From: Candidatus Iainarchaeum sp.
GTDB taxonomy: Archaea > Iainarchaeota > Iainarchaeia > JAADDC01
Length of the DNA: 22,485 nt
Assembly: GCA_030445695.1 (NCBI GenBank)
Contig: JASUTF010000015.1
Location: 1 to 22,485 of the forward strand
Direction: 5' to 3'
Shown: piece after piece, positions 1 through 7,149 of the stretch
How positions within the stretch are numbered: position 1 is the stretch's first letter
Layout: each line of letters opens with the position of its first letter
Program-made: the position numbers and the translations under genes
Notes under the pieces: model-generated
What the model was told of the DNA's origin: nothing
The model's input: only the letters and a program-made list of their open reading frames with translations
Databases searched by the model: none

Positions 1-2
1 GA

Positions 3-284
3 ATCCACTTTCTCCGCACATACGGTTCCAAGAGCAGGGCAATCGCACGGGTCTCGGGTCTGCCAAGGGTGTTCCAGCTTGCCCTGAATACGAAGGCGCA
101 CTACGTGGTGGAAGTGATCGCGGAGAGATTCGATAAACTACCTGAAGGCGAGAAGGAGAAGGTCATCATACACGAGCTCCTGCACATACCGAAGTCCATG
201 GGAGGGGGCTACAGGCACCACGACTACGTGAGCAGGAGAAGGGTAGAAGAGCTGTGGAGGGTTTGGAGAGCAAACAAGGTATAA
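3..284 (+). CDS. Putative zincin-like metallopeptidase, C-terminal part (5' end outside window)
   Basis: The reading frame is open from the window edge, so this is the last 93 residues of a longer protein. A GTG lies at 69, but the frame upstream of it already reads like conserved protein (FLRTYGSKSRAIARVSGLPR), so I treat the gene as truncated by the window, not started there. The sequence HELLH at nt 171-185 is an HExxH zinc-protease motif, and a following HHDYV could supply the third zinc ligand. This arrangement resembles the small putative metallopeptidases found in archaea and phages; the substrate is unknown. The gene ends with TAA 30 nt before the TATA box of the 16S unit and is transcribed in the same direction. 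Confidence 0.65.
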   Translation: MHFLRTYGSKSRAIARVSGLPRVFQLALNTKAHYVVEVIAERFDKLPEGEKEKVIIHELLHIPKSMGGGYRHHDYVSRRRVEELWRVWRANKV

Positions 285-313
285 AAAACTTCCGAAGATC
301 CATCTCGATACCC

Positions 314-320
314 TTTTAAA
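314..320 (+). promoter_or_regulatory. TATA box of the 16S rRNA unit
   Basis: TTTTAAA lies in an AT-rich patch between the metallopeptidase stop codon and a GC-rich structured leader. Archaeal transcription normally starts about 25 nt downstream of the box centre, which predicts a start near 341-345. That is where the 5' arm of the leader hairpin (343-351) begins. Inferred from position and composition only. Confidence 0.5.
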
Positions 321-342
321 CGCAATGTTGGTAGGATAGTAA

Positions 343-416
343 TGCCGCACGGGCGTTGCCCGGGACGGGGCGGATGCCCTGGATGAACTGATTGGTGTCC
401 ACGTGCGGCGACAGGT
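343..416 (+). ncRNA. Predicted H/ACA guide RNA in the 16S leader, target 16S T1560 (E. coli 966 equivalent)
   Basis: A 9-bp lower stem pairs 343-351 with 402-410 (one G-U), and an ACA box follows directly at 411-413. The nucleotides just inside the stem are GGCGTT (352-357) and GTCCA (397-401). They are complementary to AACGCC (1562-1567) and TGGAC (1555-1559) of the 16S, leaving T1560-C1561 unpaired, as the 'UN' of an H/ACA pocket requires. The pocket lies 14 nt before ACA, inside the usual 14-16 nt. The target aligns with E. coli 966 and yeast 18S U1191, a known pseudouridine site that is hypermodified (m1acp3Psi in yeast). The upper part can form a short stem (360-363/392-395), tandem G-A pairs (364-365/390-391) resembling a kink-turn or K-loop, and a hairpin 366-371/376-381. 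This upper fold is irregular and is the weakest part. The 3' end is estimated. Confidence 0.62.
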
Positions 417-457
417 TATGAGGATCCGAGTTTTTCATGCTCACGCTCGGGTCTGAT

Positions 458-489
458 GTGGGCGGCCAGGAGTCAACCCCGCAGGAGAG
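458..489 (+). other. Pre-16S processing stem, 5' strand with BHB motif
   Basis: Nucleotides 458-469 pair with 2187-2198 (12 bp) and 477-489 pair with 2167-2179 (13 bp). Between them 470-473 (GAGT) pair with 2180-2183 (GCTC), leaving three unpaired bases on each strand: 474-476 (CAA) here and 2184-2186 (AAA) on the trailer strand. This is exactly the 3-4-3 bulge-helix-bulge recognised by archaeal tRNA-splicing endonuclease. In studied archaea, cleavage and ligation at such sites gives a circular pre-16S and joins the two outer flanks. The pairing is seen directly; processing is inferred from known archaeal biology. Confidence 0.9.
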
Positions 490-623
490 CAGAGCACCCA
501 TTCATGCCAGCGGACCGCTATGCGGGATGAACTAGCTGGCTTGACGCCGAGCGAAAGCGATGACGAATTTTGCTTCTCTTGCAAAATATGCAGGGCTGCT
601 CCCTCGTGAGCTGCCTTGCGGCC

Positions 624-2124
<1,501 letters not shown>

Positions 2125-2166
2125 CTGGTGGTTCGTCGCGGGGGCAAAAGCCCCCAACGCGTTTCC

Positions 2167-2198
2167 CTCTCCTGCGGGGGCTCAAACTGGCCGCCCAC
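2167..2198 (+). other. Pre-16S processing stem, 3' strand with BHB motif
   Basis: This is the trailer partner of 458-489; the AAA bulge is 2184-2186. Because the strand lies only about 43 nt after the mature 3' end and encloses nothing but the 16S, the 16S is processed as a one-gene unit. Between the mature end and this strand sits a 6-bp hairpin, 2140-2145/2150-2155, with an AAAA loop. After it, 2214-2218/2226-2230 can form a weak hairpin, but I see no U-rich tract that would mark a terminator. Confidence 0.88.
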
Positions 2199-2238
2199 GT
2201 CCAGAGCATGACGATTTCTGGTTCTGAAATACCAAGGA

Positions 2239-2245
2239 ATAAAAA
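2239..2245 (+). promoter_or_regulatory. Possible TATA box for the gene at 2267
   Basis: ATAAAAA, centred 25 nt before the GTG at 2267, lies in the first AT-rich stretch after the rRNA trailer. The spacing predicts a leaderless or nearly leaderless transcript. A purine run (GGAGA, 2249-2253) lies 13 nt before the GTG, a long spacing for a ribosome binding site. Confidence 0.4.
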
Positions 2246-2266
2246 GCAGGAGAATATAATTATGAC

Positions 2267-2806
2267 GTGGAAGAGCCGCTGTTGTTGAAGGCATTCAAAA
2301 AGCACTACGGACGGGAACCGAAGCATCCGAAGGAGATATTCCACGAACTTGCGAGAAACGGGGATTTTGAGGACGCTGTCAAAGAACATTCTGTGGAATC
2401 AAGAATAGTCAAATCCAAAAAGACAATGCGAGATCACATCAGACACCTTCTGGACGAGCGTTACATGCACCCTAAAACGCTGGCAATATTCCTCCTGGCA
2501 TACAACGGCAAGAAGATGTTATCGGGCACGCTTTATGTGTCCAGAGAAGCAGTCGAACGATTAGAAGAAGAGATAAAGAAACAGATAAAACTGAGGGGAG
2601 ACAGGGCGCGGTATAACGCCCTCCAATTAACGGAACTGGCGAAGGTACGGCCGGGGAGAAAGGCATACGTAGTAGGACCGGGCAGAGGAGAGATTATGAG
2701 AGGGTACGCAGAGTTTTTGAAAGATACGTTCCCGACCCTGAGGGAGATAATAGAAGAAGCGGAAAGGGGTAAGTTGCTGGCACGGCTTCACTCCCTGCGC
2801 AGGTAA
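2267..2806 (+). CDS. Conserved-looking protein of unknown function (179 aa)
   Basis: I do not recognise this protein. It is soluble, very basic and rich in charged helices. There is no signal peptide, membrane segment or cysteine cluster. A Lys/Arg/His-rich stretch (residues 45-70) includes RIVKSKKTMRDHIRHLLDER, and a predicted helical EEEIKKQIKLRGDRARYN follows near 98-115; both could bind nucleic acid, but no known domain is evident. GTG is the first in-frame start; an ATG at 2262 is in another frame and soon stops. Base composition is visibly more AT-rich than in neighbouring genes, which may reflect transfer or relaxed selection. It follows the 16S in the same direction and overlaps the end of the convergent MscS gene by 19 nt. 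Confidence 0.7.
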   Translation: MEEPLLLKAFKKHYGREPKHPKEIFHELARNGDFEDAVKEHSVESRIVKSKKTMRDHIRHLLDERYMHPKTLAIFLLAYNGKKMLSGTLYVSREAVERLEEEIKKQIKLRGDRARYNALQLTELAKVRPGRKAYVVGPGRGEIMRGYAEFLKDTFPTLREIIEEAERGKLLARLHSLRR

Positions 2807-3783
2807 ACGGTCCTTATGGGGAACGGGATGTCTATGCCCTTCTCGCGGAATGTCTCCAGTATTCTCGTGTTCATCTCGTCGAGAACGGTCCACTTGTCCG
2901 CCCGCTTGGTCCAGTAGAGGAGTTTGAAGATAAGGGCGGAGTCGCCGAACTCTGTAAAGAGCACGGAAGGTGCTGGGTCGTCAAGGACCTTTGGATGGTT
3001 CTTTGCTATCTCAAGGAGCGTGTTCTTGACCTCCTCCGGGTCGGAATCATAGGAGACGCCGACTACTATGGCCGTTCTCACGTCGTCGTTGGGGAACTCG
3101 TAGTTGGTTATCGTGGAGTTCGCTATGGTTGAGTTGGGGATCATGACCAGGTTTCCGTCCCACGTGCGGATCTTGGTGTTGCGTAAAGATATCTCTTCCA
3201 CCGTGCCACCTATACCGTTGATCTCCACGGCGTCACCCACGCGGAAGTGCGGGTCAAGGGCAAGGACGATGCCGTAGAACAGATTTTCCAACGGGTCCTT
3301 GAGCGCCAGACCAACAACAAGACCGAGGATACCGGCAGAAGCGAGGAGGGGGCCGATGTCCACGCCGAAGAGGGCGAGGACGTAGAAAACAACGGCAGCC
3401 CATATTACGGCGGCGGCGATGTTGAATATTGCCGATAGGGCTGTCGCCTTCCGTTTTTCGTCCAGCTCGACCTTTGCTTTCCCGAACACGTCAAATATGA
3501 TGATACGTGCAAGGCGGGCTGCAATAACACCCACAAGAACAGCGATGAGAGCATAAATGCCCTGGTGCACGTAGCCCATGTACGTCCAGACCACGTATTT
3601 GTCCAGAAGGTAGTCCGCGGCGTAGAGGAGGACAATGAACCAGAGAGGGTTCGCAACGGCCGCCACGATCTTATCGTCAACCTCCGTCTTTGTGAGCTTG
3701 GTGAGCGTGTAGATGAAGGGCTTGATAAACGGTCTGAAGAGAATGGCCGCAACGATGACGATGATGGCCTCGGTGGTGTCCAT
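2788..3783 (-). CDS. MscS-family mechanosensitive ion channel
   Basis: This 331-residue membrane protein gates in response to membrane tension and releases solutes during osmotic downshock. The N-terminal half has about four hydrophobic segments (around 6-20, 45-62, 70-100, 115-140). The pore-lining helix follows (around 148-175), rich in Gly and Ala as in GILGLVVGLALKDPLENL. The conserved cytoplasmic beta domain starts at FRVGDAVEINGIGGTVEEIS and continues through RTWDGNLVMIPNS, then the alpha/beta C-terminal domain. Length suits a mid-sized MscS homologue. I start it at the ATG at 3783; a TTG two codons earlier is less likely. It lies 25 nt behind the slipin gene, probably in one transcript, and its end overlaps the convergent gene by 19 nt. 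Confidence 0.93.
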   Translation of the reverse strand: MDTTEAIIVIVAAILFRPFIKPFIYTLTKLTKTEVDDKIVAAVANPLWFIVLLYAADYLLDKYVVWTYMGYVHQGIYALIAVLVGVIAARLARIIIFDVFGKAKVELDEKRKATALSAIFNIAAAVIWAAVVFYVLALFGVDIGPLLASAGILGLVVGLALKDPLENLFYGIVLALDPHFRVGDAVEINGIGGTVEEISLRNTKIRTWDGNLVMIPNSTIANSTITNYEFPNDDVRTAIVVGVSYDSDPEEVKNTLLEIAKNHPKVLDDPAPSVLFTEFGDSALIFKLLYWTKRADKWTVLDEMNTRILETFREKGIDIPFPIRTVYLRRE

Positions 3784-3808
3784 GAACAAAAAGAGTAAAG
3801 AAGGTTTA

Positions 3809-4666
3809 TTACTTCTTGCCCTTCTCCCTCGCCTTGCTCCAGGACTCCAGCAGTTCGATGGGTAGGATGAAGTAGATTTTCTGGCTGGGGTCCTTGGAGA
3901 TATCGTTTATCGTCTGCAGGGTTCTCAGCGTCAGACCGCCGGGCGTGGACGACAACGTCTTCGCCGCCTTTGCGTAGTTCTCCGCTGCGACTAATTCACC
4001 CTCTGCCTTGATGATGACTGCCCTCTTCTCACGCTCGGCCTCTGCCTGCACAGCCATGGCTCTCTTCATGTTCTCGGGGAGCGTTATGTCCTGGAGACGG
4101 ATCTCCGTAATGTCAATGCCCCACTCGTCTGTCTTCTGGTCTACTATCTTCCTGATCTCCGCGGCCACCTCGTCCCTGTTCTCCAGAAGGCCGTCAAGGT
4201 CCACGCCGCCCACAACGTCCCTCAGCGTGGTCTGTGCAATGGCAGAAGTGGCGTAGACGTAGTCGTTCACCTTGAGAACTGCCTTCGCCGGGTCGAGGAC
4301 CCTGTAAAAGACCACACCGTTCACGCGAACGGAGACGTTGTCCTTGGTTATGACCTCCTGGGGCAGGATGTCCAGTGTGTGGACACGGAGGTCAACGACG
4401 CGGAGCGACTGGACAATGGGGATGATCACAACAAGGCCGGGCCCGACGACGCCATCATAGCGGCCCAGCGTGAAGAGAACACCGCGCTTGTACTCTGGGA
4501 GAACGCGGACGGCCAGAAGCACGTATATTATAAACACCGTGAAAAGCGTCCAGAACAGCGCGGAAGATACGAACGCTGAAACCAGCACGATCAGGGCAAA
4601 GGCCAGTAAAACAATTCCTGGGAGCCCGGATGCCCGCCGGGAAGAGTACTCCATCTGTTCGTCCAT
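3809..4666 (-). CDS. Slipin / stomatin-like SPFH protein
   Basis: The protein has two closely spaced hydrophobic segments near the N-terminus (about residues 15-35 and 38-55). The SPFH domain follows directly: VLPEYKRGVLFTLGRYDG, GLVVIIPIVQSLRVVDLR, and further on DNVSVRVNGVVFYRVLDP. A helical Ala/Glu-rich region (ENMKRAMAVQAEAEREKRAV) drives oligomerisation in the family. The short tail SQKIYFILPIELLESW is typical of slipins. Such proteins organise membrane microdomains and scaffold channels or proteases. The usual NfeD partner is absent; an MscS channel follows instead. I use the ATG at 4666; a GTG three codons earlier (4675) is possible. TTAAAA at 4688-4693 is about 25 nt upstream and could give a leaderless message. 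Confidence 0.92.
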   Translation of the reverse strand: MDEQMEYSSRRASGLPGIVLLAFALIVLVSAFVSSALFWTLFTVFIIYVLLAVRVLPEYKRGVLFTLGRYDGVVGPGLVVIIPIVQSLRVVDLRVHTLDILPQEVITKDNVSVRVNGVVFYRVLDPAKAVLKVNDYVYATSAIAQTTLRDVVGGVDLDGLLENRDEVAAEIRKIVDQKTDEWGIDITEIRLQDITLPENMKRAMAVQAEAEREKRAVIIKAEGELVAAENYAKAAKTLSSTPGGLTLRTLQTINDISKDPSQKIYFILPIELLESWSKAREKGKK

Positions 4667-4685
4667 CACAACCACCGGATGAATT

Positions 4686-4706
4686 GTGTTTTAAGTAGAT
4701 TTAAAT
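4686..4706. promoter_or_regulatory. Shared divergent promoter region (slipin / ribosomal protein operon)
   Basis: The 87-nt gap between the divergent slipin and S19e genes holds two TATA-like boxes. TTTAAAT at 4700-4706 reads as a TATA box on both strands and suits the S19e operon, with a start near 4728. TTTTAAG at 4689-4695 on the plus strand, read as CTTAAAA on the minus strand, sits about 25 nt from the slipin ATG. Transcription factor competition between the two directions is possible but only inferred. Confidence 0.45.
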
Positions 4707-4740
4707 TGATTCCTTCGCCATATACTTCGGTACGGGTTTT

Positions 4741-4746
4741 GAGGTG
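4741..4746 (+). promoter_or_regulatory. Shine-Dalgarno site of S19e
   Basis: GAGGTG followed by A, 7 nt before the ATG at 4754, is complementary to the CACCTC of the 16S 3' end in this window. It fixes the S19e start and implies that the operon message has a leader. Confidence 0.8.
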
Positions 4747-4753
4747 AAGAAGT

Positions 4754-5323
4754 ATGGCAACAGTTTACGACGTTCCCGCAGACGCGCTCATAGAGAGGGT
4801 TGCAAAGCGTCTTGAGGAGATTCCAGAGATCAAGATGCCCGAGTGGGCAAAGTTCGTGAAGACGGGTGCCCACAAGGAGCGCTTGCCGGAGCAGCCCAAC
4901 TGGTGGTATATCAGGGCCGCCAGCATACTTAGGAGGATCTACATCGACGGTCCCGTCGGCGTTGCACGGCTGAGGACTTACTACGGTGGCAGGAAGAACC
5001 GTGGAGCCAAGCCGGAGCACCACGTGGACGCGTCAGGTAAAATCATCAGGACGATACTCCAGCAGCTCGAGAAGGCGGGCCTCGTGGAGAAGGACGGCAA
5101 CAACGGCAGAAAGATAAGCAGGAAGGGCCAGTCCCTGCTCGACAAGGAAGCAACTGCCATCGTAGCAGGCAAGAAGGCAACAGAGAAGAAGGCGGAGGAG
5201 AAGAAGGAAGAGAAGAAAGAGACAGCGGCGGCGGAAGAGAAGGCAGAAAAGGTAGAACAGAAGGAAAAGGAAGAGGAGAAGAAGGGAACGAAGAAGAAGG
5301 CCAAAAAGGCAAAGAAGGAGTGA
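4754..5323 (+). CDS. rps19e: Ribosomal protein S19e with long charged C-terminal tail
   Basis: S19e is a small-subunit protein needed for 30S assembly in archaea and eukaryotes. The core spans about residues 1-140, with the family's [30 protein letters not shown] and [14 protein letters not shown] segments and the winged-helix end ([25 protein letters not shown]). From about 144 to 189 there is an added low-complexity Lys/Glu/Ala tail, so the protein is about 40 residues longer than most archaeal S19e. Part of the tail is shared almost exactly with the L31e tail encoded about 1 kb downstream. It is the first gene of the operon, and its TGA overlaps the ribosome binding region of the PDCD5 gene. 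Confidence 0.95.
   Translation: MATVYDVPADALIERVAKRLEEIPEIKMPEWAKFVKTGAHKERLPEQPNWWYIRAASILRRIYIDGPVGVARLRTYYGGRKNRGAKPEHHVDASGKIIRTILQQLEKAGLVEKDGNNGRKISRKGQSLLDKEATAIVAGKKATEKKAEEKKEEKKETAAAEEKAEKVEQKEKEEEKKGTKKKAKKAKKE
5254..5299 (+). repeat. 46-nt repeat, copy 1 (S19e tail)
   Basis: These 46 bases match 6219-6264 with one difference (A5279 against G6244), in the same orientation and the same reading phase. They encode [15 protein letters not shown] here. The neighbouring tail sequence is similar only in composition. Confidence 0.9.
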
Positions 5324-5328
5324 TGTTC

Positions 5329-5667
5329 ATGGATGACGCGGAGCTGGAGGCAATACGGCGGAAGAAGCTGTTAGAGTACCAGCAGAAACTGCAGCAGGAA
5401 GAGCAGATACGCCAGCAGCAACTGCAGGCAGAGCTCCAGCTCCGTGCAATCCTCCGACGGATTCTGGAGCCGGAAGCGTTTGAACGCCTCGGCCGTGTCA
5501 GGCTGGCAGATCCCGAACTCTACGCGAAGGCAGTTCAATACTTGATCGCCCTGTTCCAGTCGGGCCGCCTCTCCGGCAAGGTCTCGGACGCTCAACTCAA
5601 GACGCTGCTCATGCGTCTCCGCCAGCCCAGGCGGGAAACAAAAATAAGGGTCTTGGACAAGGGGTGA
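5329..5667 (+). CDS. PDCD5-family DNA-binding protein (TFAR19-like)
   Basis: Archaeal PDCD5 homologues are small three-helix-bundle proteins that bind double-stranded DNA weakly; the eukaryotic relative works in chaperonin regulation and apoptosis. This 112-residue protein shows the pattern: a highly charged Gln-rich N-terminal helix (EYQQKLQQEEQIRQQQL), then AILRRILEPEAFERLGRVRL, AVQYLIALFQSGRLSGKVSD and the end QLKTLLMRLRQPRRETKIRV. I start it at the ATG at 5329, which is 8 nt after GGAG (5317-5320). The earlier GTG (5320) and ATG (5323) lie inside or against that site. It sits between S19e and L39e, a common euryarchaeal order, and its TGA is part of the next gene's ribosome binding site. 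Confidence 0.92.
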   Translation: MDDAELEAIRRKKLLEYQQKLQQEEQIRQQQLQAELQLRAILRRILEPEAFERLGRVRLADPELYAKAVQYLIALFQSGRLSGKVSDAQLKTLLMRLRQPRRETKIRVLDKG

Positions 5668-5672
5668 TTCCC

Positions 5673-5858
5673 GTGGCAAAGCACAAGAACAAGGATTTTA
5701 AGATCATGCTCCACGCAGAGCGGAAAAGGCGTTCCAGGGGCCCGGTGTGGGCCTTCGCAAAGTCGAAGAAGCGGCTCTCCCCGAGAGTCGCAAGGATCCA
5801 CTGGAGGAGAACCGAACTCGGACATATCGTCCGCAGGAAGCTCGGTATATTGAAGTAA
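5673..5858 (+). CDS. rpl39e: Ribosomal protein L39e
   Basis: L39e is a small basic protein that lines the peptide exit tunnel. The conserved part is clear: a basic N-terminal helix, RGPVWAFAKSKKRLSPR and the diagnostic IHWRRTELG. The protein has 61 residues, against about 51 for most archaeal L39e; the extra part is a basic tail (GHIVRRKLGILK) after the WRR motif. The start is the GTG at 5673, set by GGGGTGAT (5661-5668), which overlaps the stop codon of the PDCD5 gene and implies coupled translation. The GTG at 5664 lies inside this site. L31e follows 10 nt later. Confidence 0.92.
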   Translation: MAKHKNKDFKIMLHAERKRRSRGPVWAFAKSKKRLSPRVARIHWRRTELGHIVRRKLGILK

Positions 5859-5868
5859 GGTGAGAACG

Positions 5869-6303
5869 ATGGAGGAAAGAGCATACACAATCCCCCTCAG
5901 GGTTGTCTACAACCGTGCAGCCCGCAAGGAGAGGGCAAAGAGGGCCATGAGGCACATCCGCGAGTTCGTGGCCAAGCACATGAAGGTCGAACCGGACAAC
6001 GTGAAGATCCACGTATCGGTGAACCACGTCGTGTGGCAGCGTGGCATAGAGAAACCGCCCAGGAAGGTGAAGGTAGTCGCAGTGAAGGAGGGCGAGACCG
6101 TCTGGGTCTACACACCGGAGGAGAGGGCGAAGATCAGCGTGGAACCAAAGAAGGCAAAGCGTGCAAAGAAGGCGGAGAAGGAAGAGGAGAAAGAGGTAGC
6201 GGAGACGAGGGAAATAGCAGAACAGAAGGAAAAGGAAGAGGAGGAGAAGGGAACGAAGAAGAAGAGCACGGGAAGGGCGAAGAAAAAGAGTGAGGAAGCA
6301 TGA
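5869..6303 (+). CDS. rpl31e: Ribosomal protein L31e with charged C-terminal tail
   Basis: L31e is a large-subunit protein near the exit of the peptide tunnel. The core (about residues 1-90) has RAYTIPLRVVYNRAARKERA, the RHIREFVAKHMK helix, VKIHVSVNHVVWQRGIEKPP and the beta strands KVKVVAVKEGETVWVYTPEE. A Lys/Glu-rich tail of about 50 residues follows, roughly half the length of the core again. Fifteen residues ([15 protein letters not shown]) match the S19e tail with one change. The ATG at 5869 is preceded by AAGGTGA (5857-5863), which overlaps the L39e stop. A GTG three codons earlier lies in that site and is not used. The TGA overlaps the aIF6 ATG as ATGA. Confidence 0.95.
   Translation: MEERAYTIPLRVVYNRAARKERAKRAMRHIREFVAKHMKVEPDNVKIHVSVNHVVWQRGIEKPPRKVKVVAVKEGETVWVYTPEERAKISVEPKKAKRAKKAEKEEEKEVAETREIAEQKEKEEEEKGTKKKSTGRAKKKSEEA
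6219..6264 (+). repeat. 46-nt repeat, copy 2 (L31e tail)
   Basis: Partner of 5254-5299, one mismatch over 46 bases, same reading phase. The copies are 965 bases apart. Recombination between them would remove the PDCD5 and L39e genes and fuse the S19e tail to the end of the L31e tail in frame. Confidence 0.9.
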
Positions 6304-6962
6304 CCATCATAAAGAAAGATATCCACAGGAACACGCACATCGGGCTGTTCATGCTGGCGACGGACCGCTTCGTCCTCGTTCCTGACCAGCTGGAAGAGGA
6401 CGAGGTGGAGGAGATCGCGAGAGTGCTGAAAGTTGACCCCGTGCCCGCACGCATATCCGGGACGTCGCTCATCGGTGTCTTCGCGGCGGGGAACAGCAAT
6501 GGTGTGATCGTTCCATACATTGTGAGGGAAGAGGAGGTAAAGCAGTTACTGGATCATGGCATTGAAGTCCTCGTCGTGAGGGACGTCCCCACCGCCCTGG
6601 GCAACCTCGTGACAGCAAACGACAGGGGCGCCATCATTTCCGAGAGCATAAGGAAAGAGAACGCCAAGAGAATCGCGGAGTTCCTCGGGGTAGAGGACTA
6701 CGTTCAGCGGAACATAGCGGGGACGGAACTCGTGGGTGCATCCATCGTAGCCACTAACCGCGGTTTCCTGGCACACCCAAACACGAAAGACGACGAACTG
6801 GAGATCGTAAGGCGTGTGCTGGGGGTTGACGGCGTAACAACCACCGTGAACTACGGTGACCCATTCGTGAGGACCGCTGTGGTGGCAAACTCCCACGGCG
6901 TGATCGTGGGGGACGACACGAGCCCCGTGGAGCTCATGAGGATTGATGACGTACTGGGGTGA
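6300..6962 (+). CDS. eif6: Translation initiation factor aIF6 (anti-association factor)
   Basis: aIF6 binds the 50S subunit face and stops premature joining with 30S; it also acts in large-subunit maturation. At 220 residues it has the family's normal length. It is built from five repeats of the pentein fold, visible as recurring blocks: NTHIGLFMLATDRFVLVP, GTSLIGVFAAGNSNGVIVP, VTANDRGAIIS, GTELVGASIVATNRGFLAHP and TAVVANSHGVIVGDDTSPVE. The ATG overlaps the L31e stop (ATGA) and GAGG lies just upstream. The pairing L31e-aIF6 is widespread in archaea. Its TGA forms part of the LX gene's Shine-Dalgarno site. Confidence 0.97.
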   Translation: MTIIKKDIHRNTHIGLFMLATDRFVLVPDQLEEDEVEEIARVLKVDPVPARISGTSLIGVFAAGNSNGVIVPYIVREEEVKQLLDHGIEVLVVRDVPTALGNLVTANDRGAIISESIRKENAKRIAEFLGVEDYVQRNIAGTELVGASIVATNRGFLAHPNTKDDELEIVRRVLGVDGVTTTVNYGDPFVRTAVVANSHGVIVGDDTSPVELMRIDDVLG

Positions 6963-6966
6963 TCGC

Positions 6967-7149
6967 ATGTGGAGGTTCGTGGGCAGGTACAGGAAGGGTA
7001 AAAGAATCATCCGCTTCACGAAGGAAATAGACGCTCCCACGAAGGAGAGGGCGCTCGAAATCCTGTACTCTGACCTCGGCTCAAAGCACCACGTGAAGAG
7101 AGCCCAGATAATTATTGATTCCGTGGAGGAGGTAAAGAATGAGGCCTGA
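6967..7149 (+). CDS. rplX: Ribosomal protein L18a / LX
   Basis: This 60-residue protein is the single-domain archaeal form (LX) of eukaryotic L20/L18a in the large subunit. Seen here are the opening strand MWRFVGRYRKGKRIIRFTKE, the helix APTKERALEILYSDLGSKH and the strand VKRAQIIIDSVEEV, the expected beta-alpha-beta pattern. I start it at the ATG at 6967, three bases after GGGGTGAT (6956-6963); an upstream TTG at 6943 would lie inside aIF6 and adds residues unlike the family. It overlaps the prefoldin gene by 11 nt. Confidence 0.93.
   Translation: MWRFVGRYRKGKRIIRFTKEIDAPTKERALEILYSDLGSKHHVKRAQIIIDSVEEVKNEA

Larger units (their letters stand above)
342..623 (+). other. 5' leader of pre-16S rRNA
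   Basis: This 282-nt stretch has no convincing gene and is full of potential hairpins. In order they are: the H/ACA-like element (343-416); a stem 424-430/446-452; the 5' strand of the processing stem with the BHB (458-489); a two-level hairpin 506-511/535-540 enclosing 515-518/522-525; a GCGAAAGC tetraloop hairpin at 551-558; and a 7-bp AT-rich hairpin 567-573/581-587. The processing stem removes everything up to about 474 by endonuclease. The remaining 475-623 must be trimmed later to give the mature 5' end. Short ORFs crossing this region on the minus strand have no supporting features. Confidence 0.6.

Noticed and set aside
381-393. ATGA...CTGA looking like boxes C and D of a C/D guide RNA
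   Set aside because: The boxes are only two bases apart with no room for a guide; the stretch is better explained as the kink region of the H/ACA hairpin.
2125-2266. Possible tRNA-Ala or start of a 23S gene after the 16S
   Set aside because: No cloverleaf or 23S 5' sequence is present; only the processing strand and small hairpins are seen.
5160-5320. GAA/AAG-rich stretches as microsatellite or origin-like AT-free repeats
   Set aside because: They are in-frame codons for Lys and Glu in a ribosomal protein tail; no origin boxes or Cdc6 gene are nearby.
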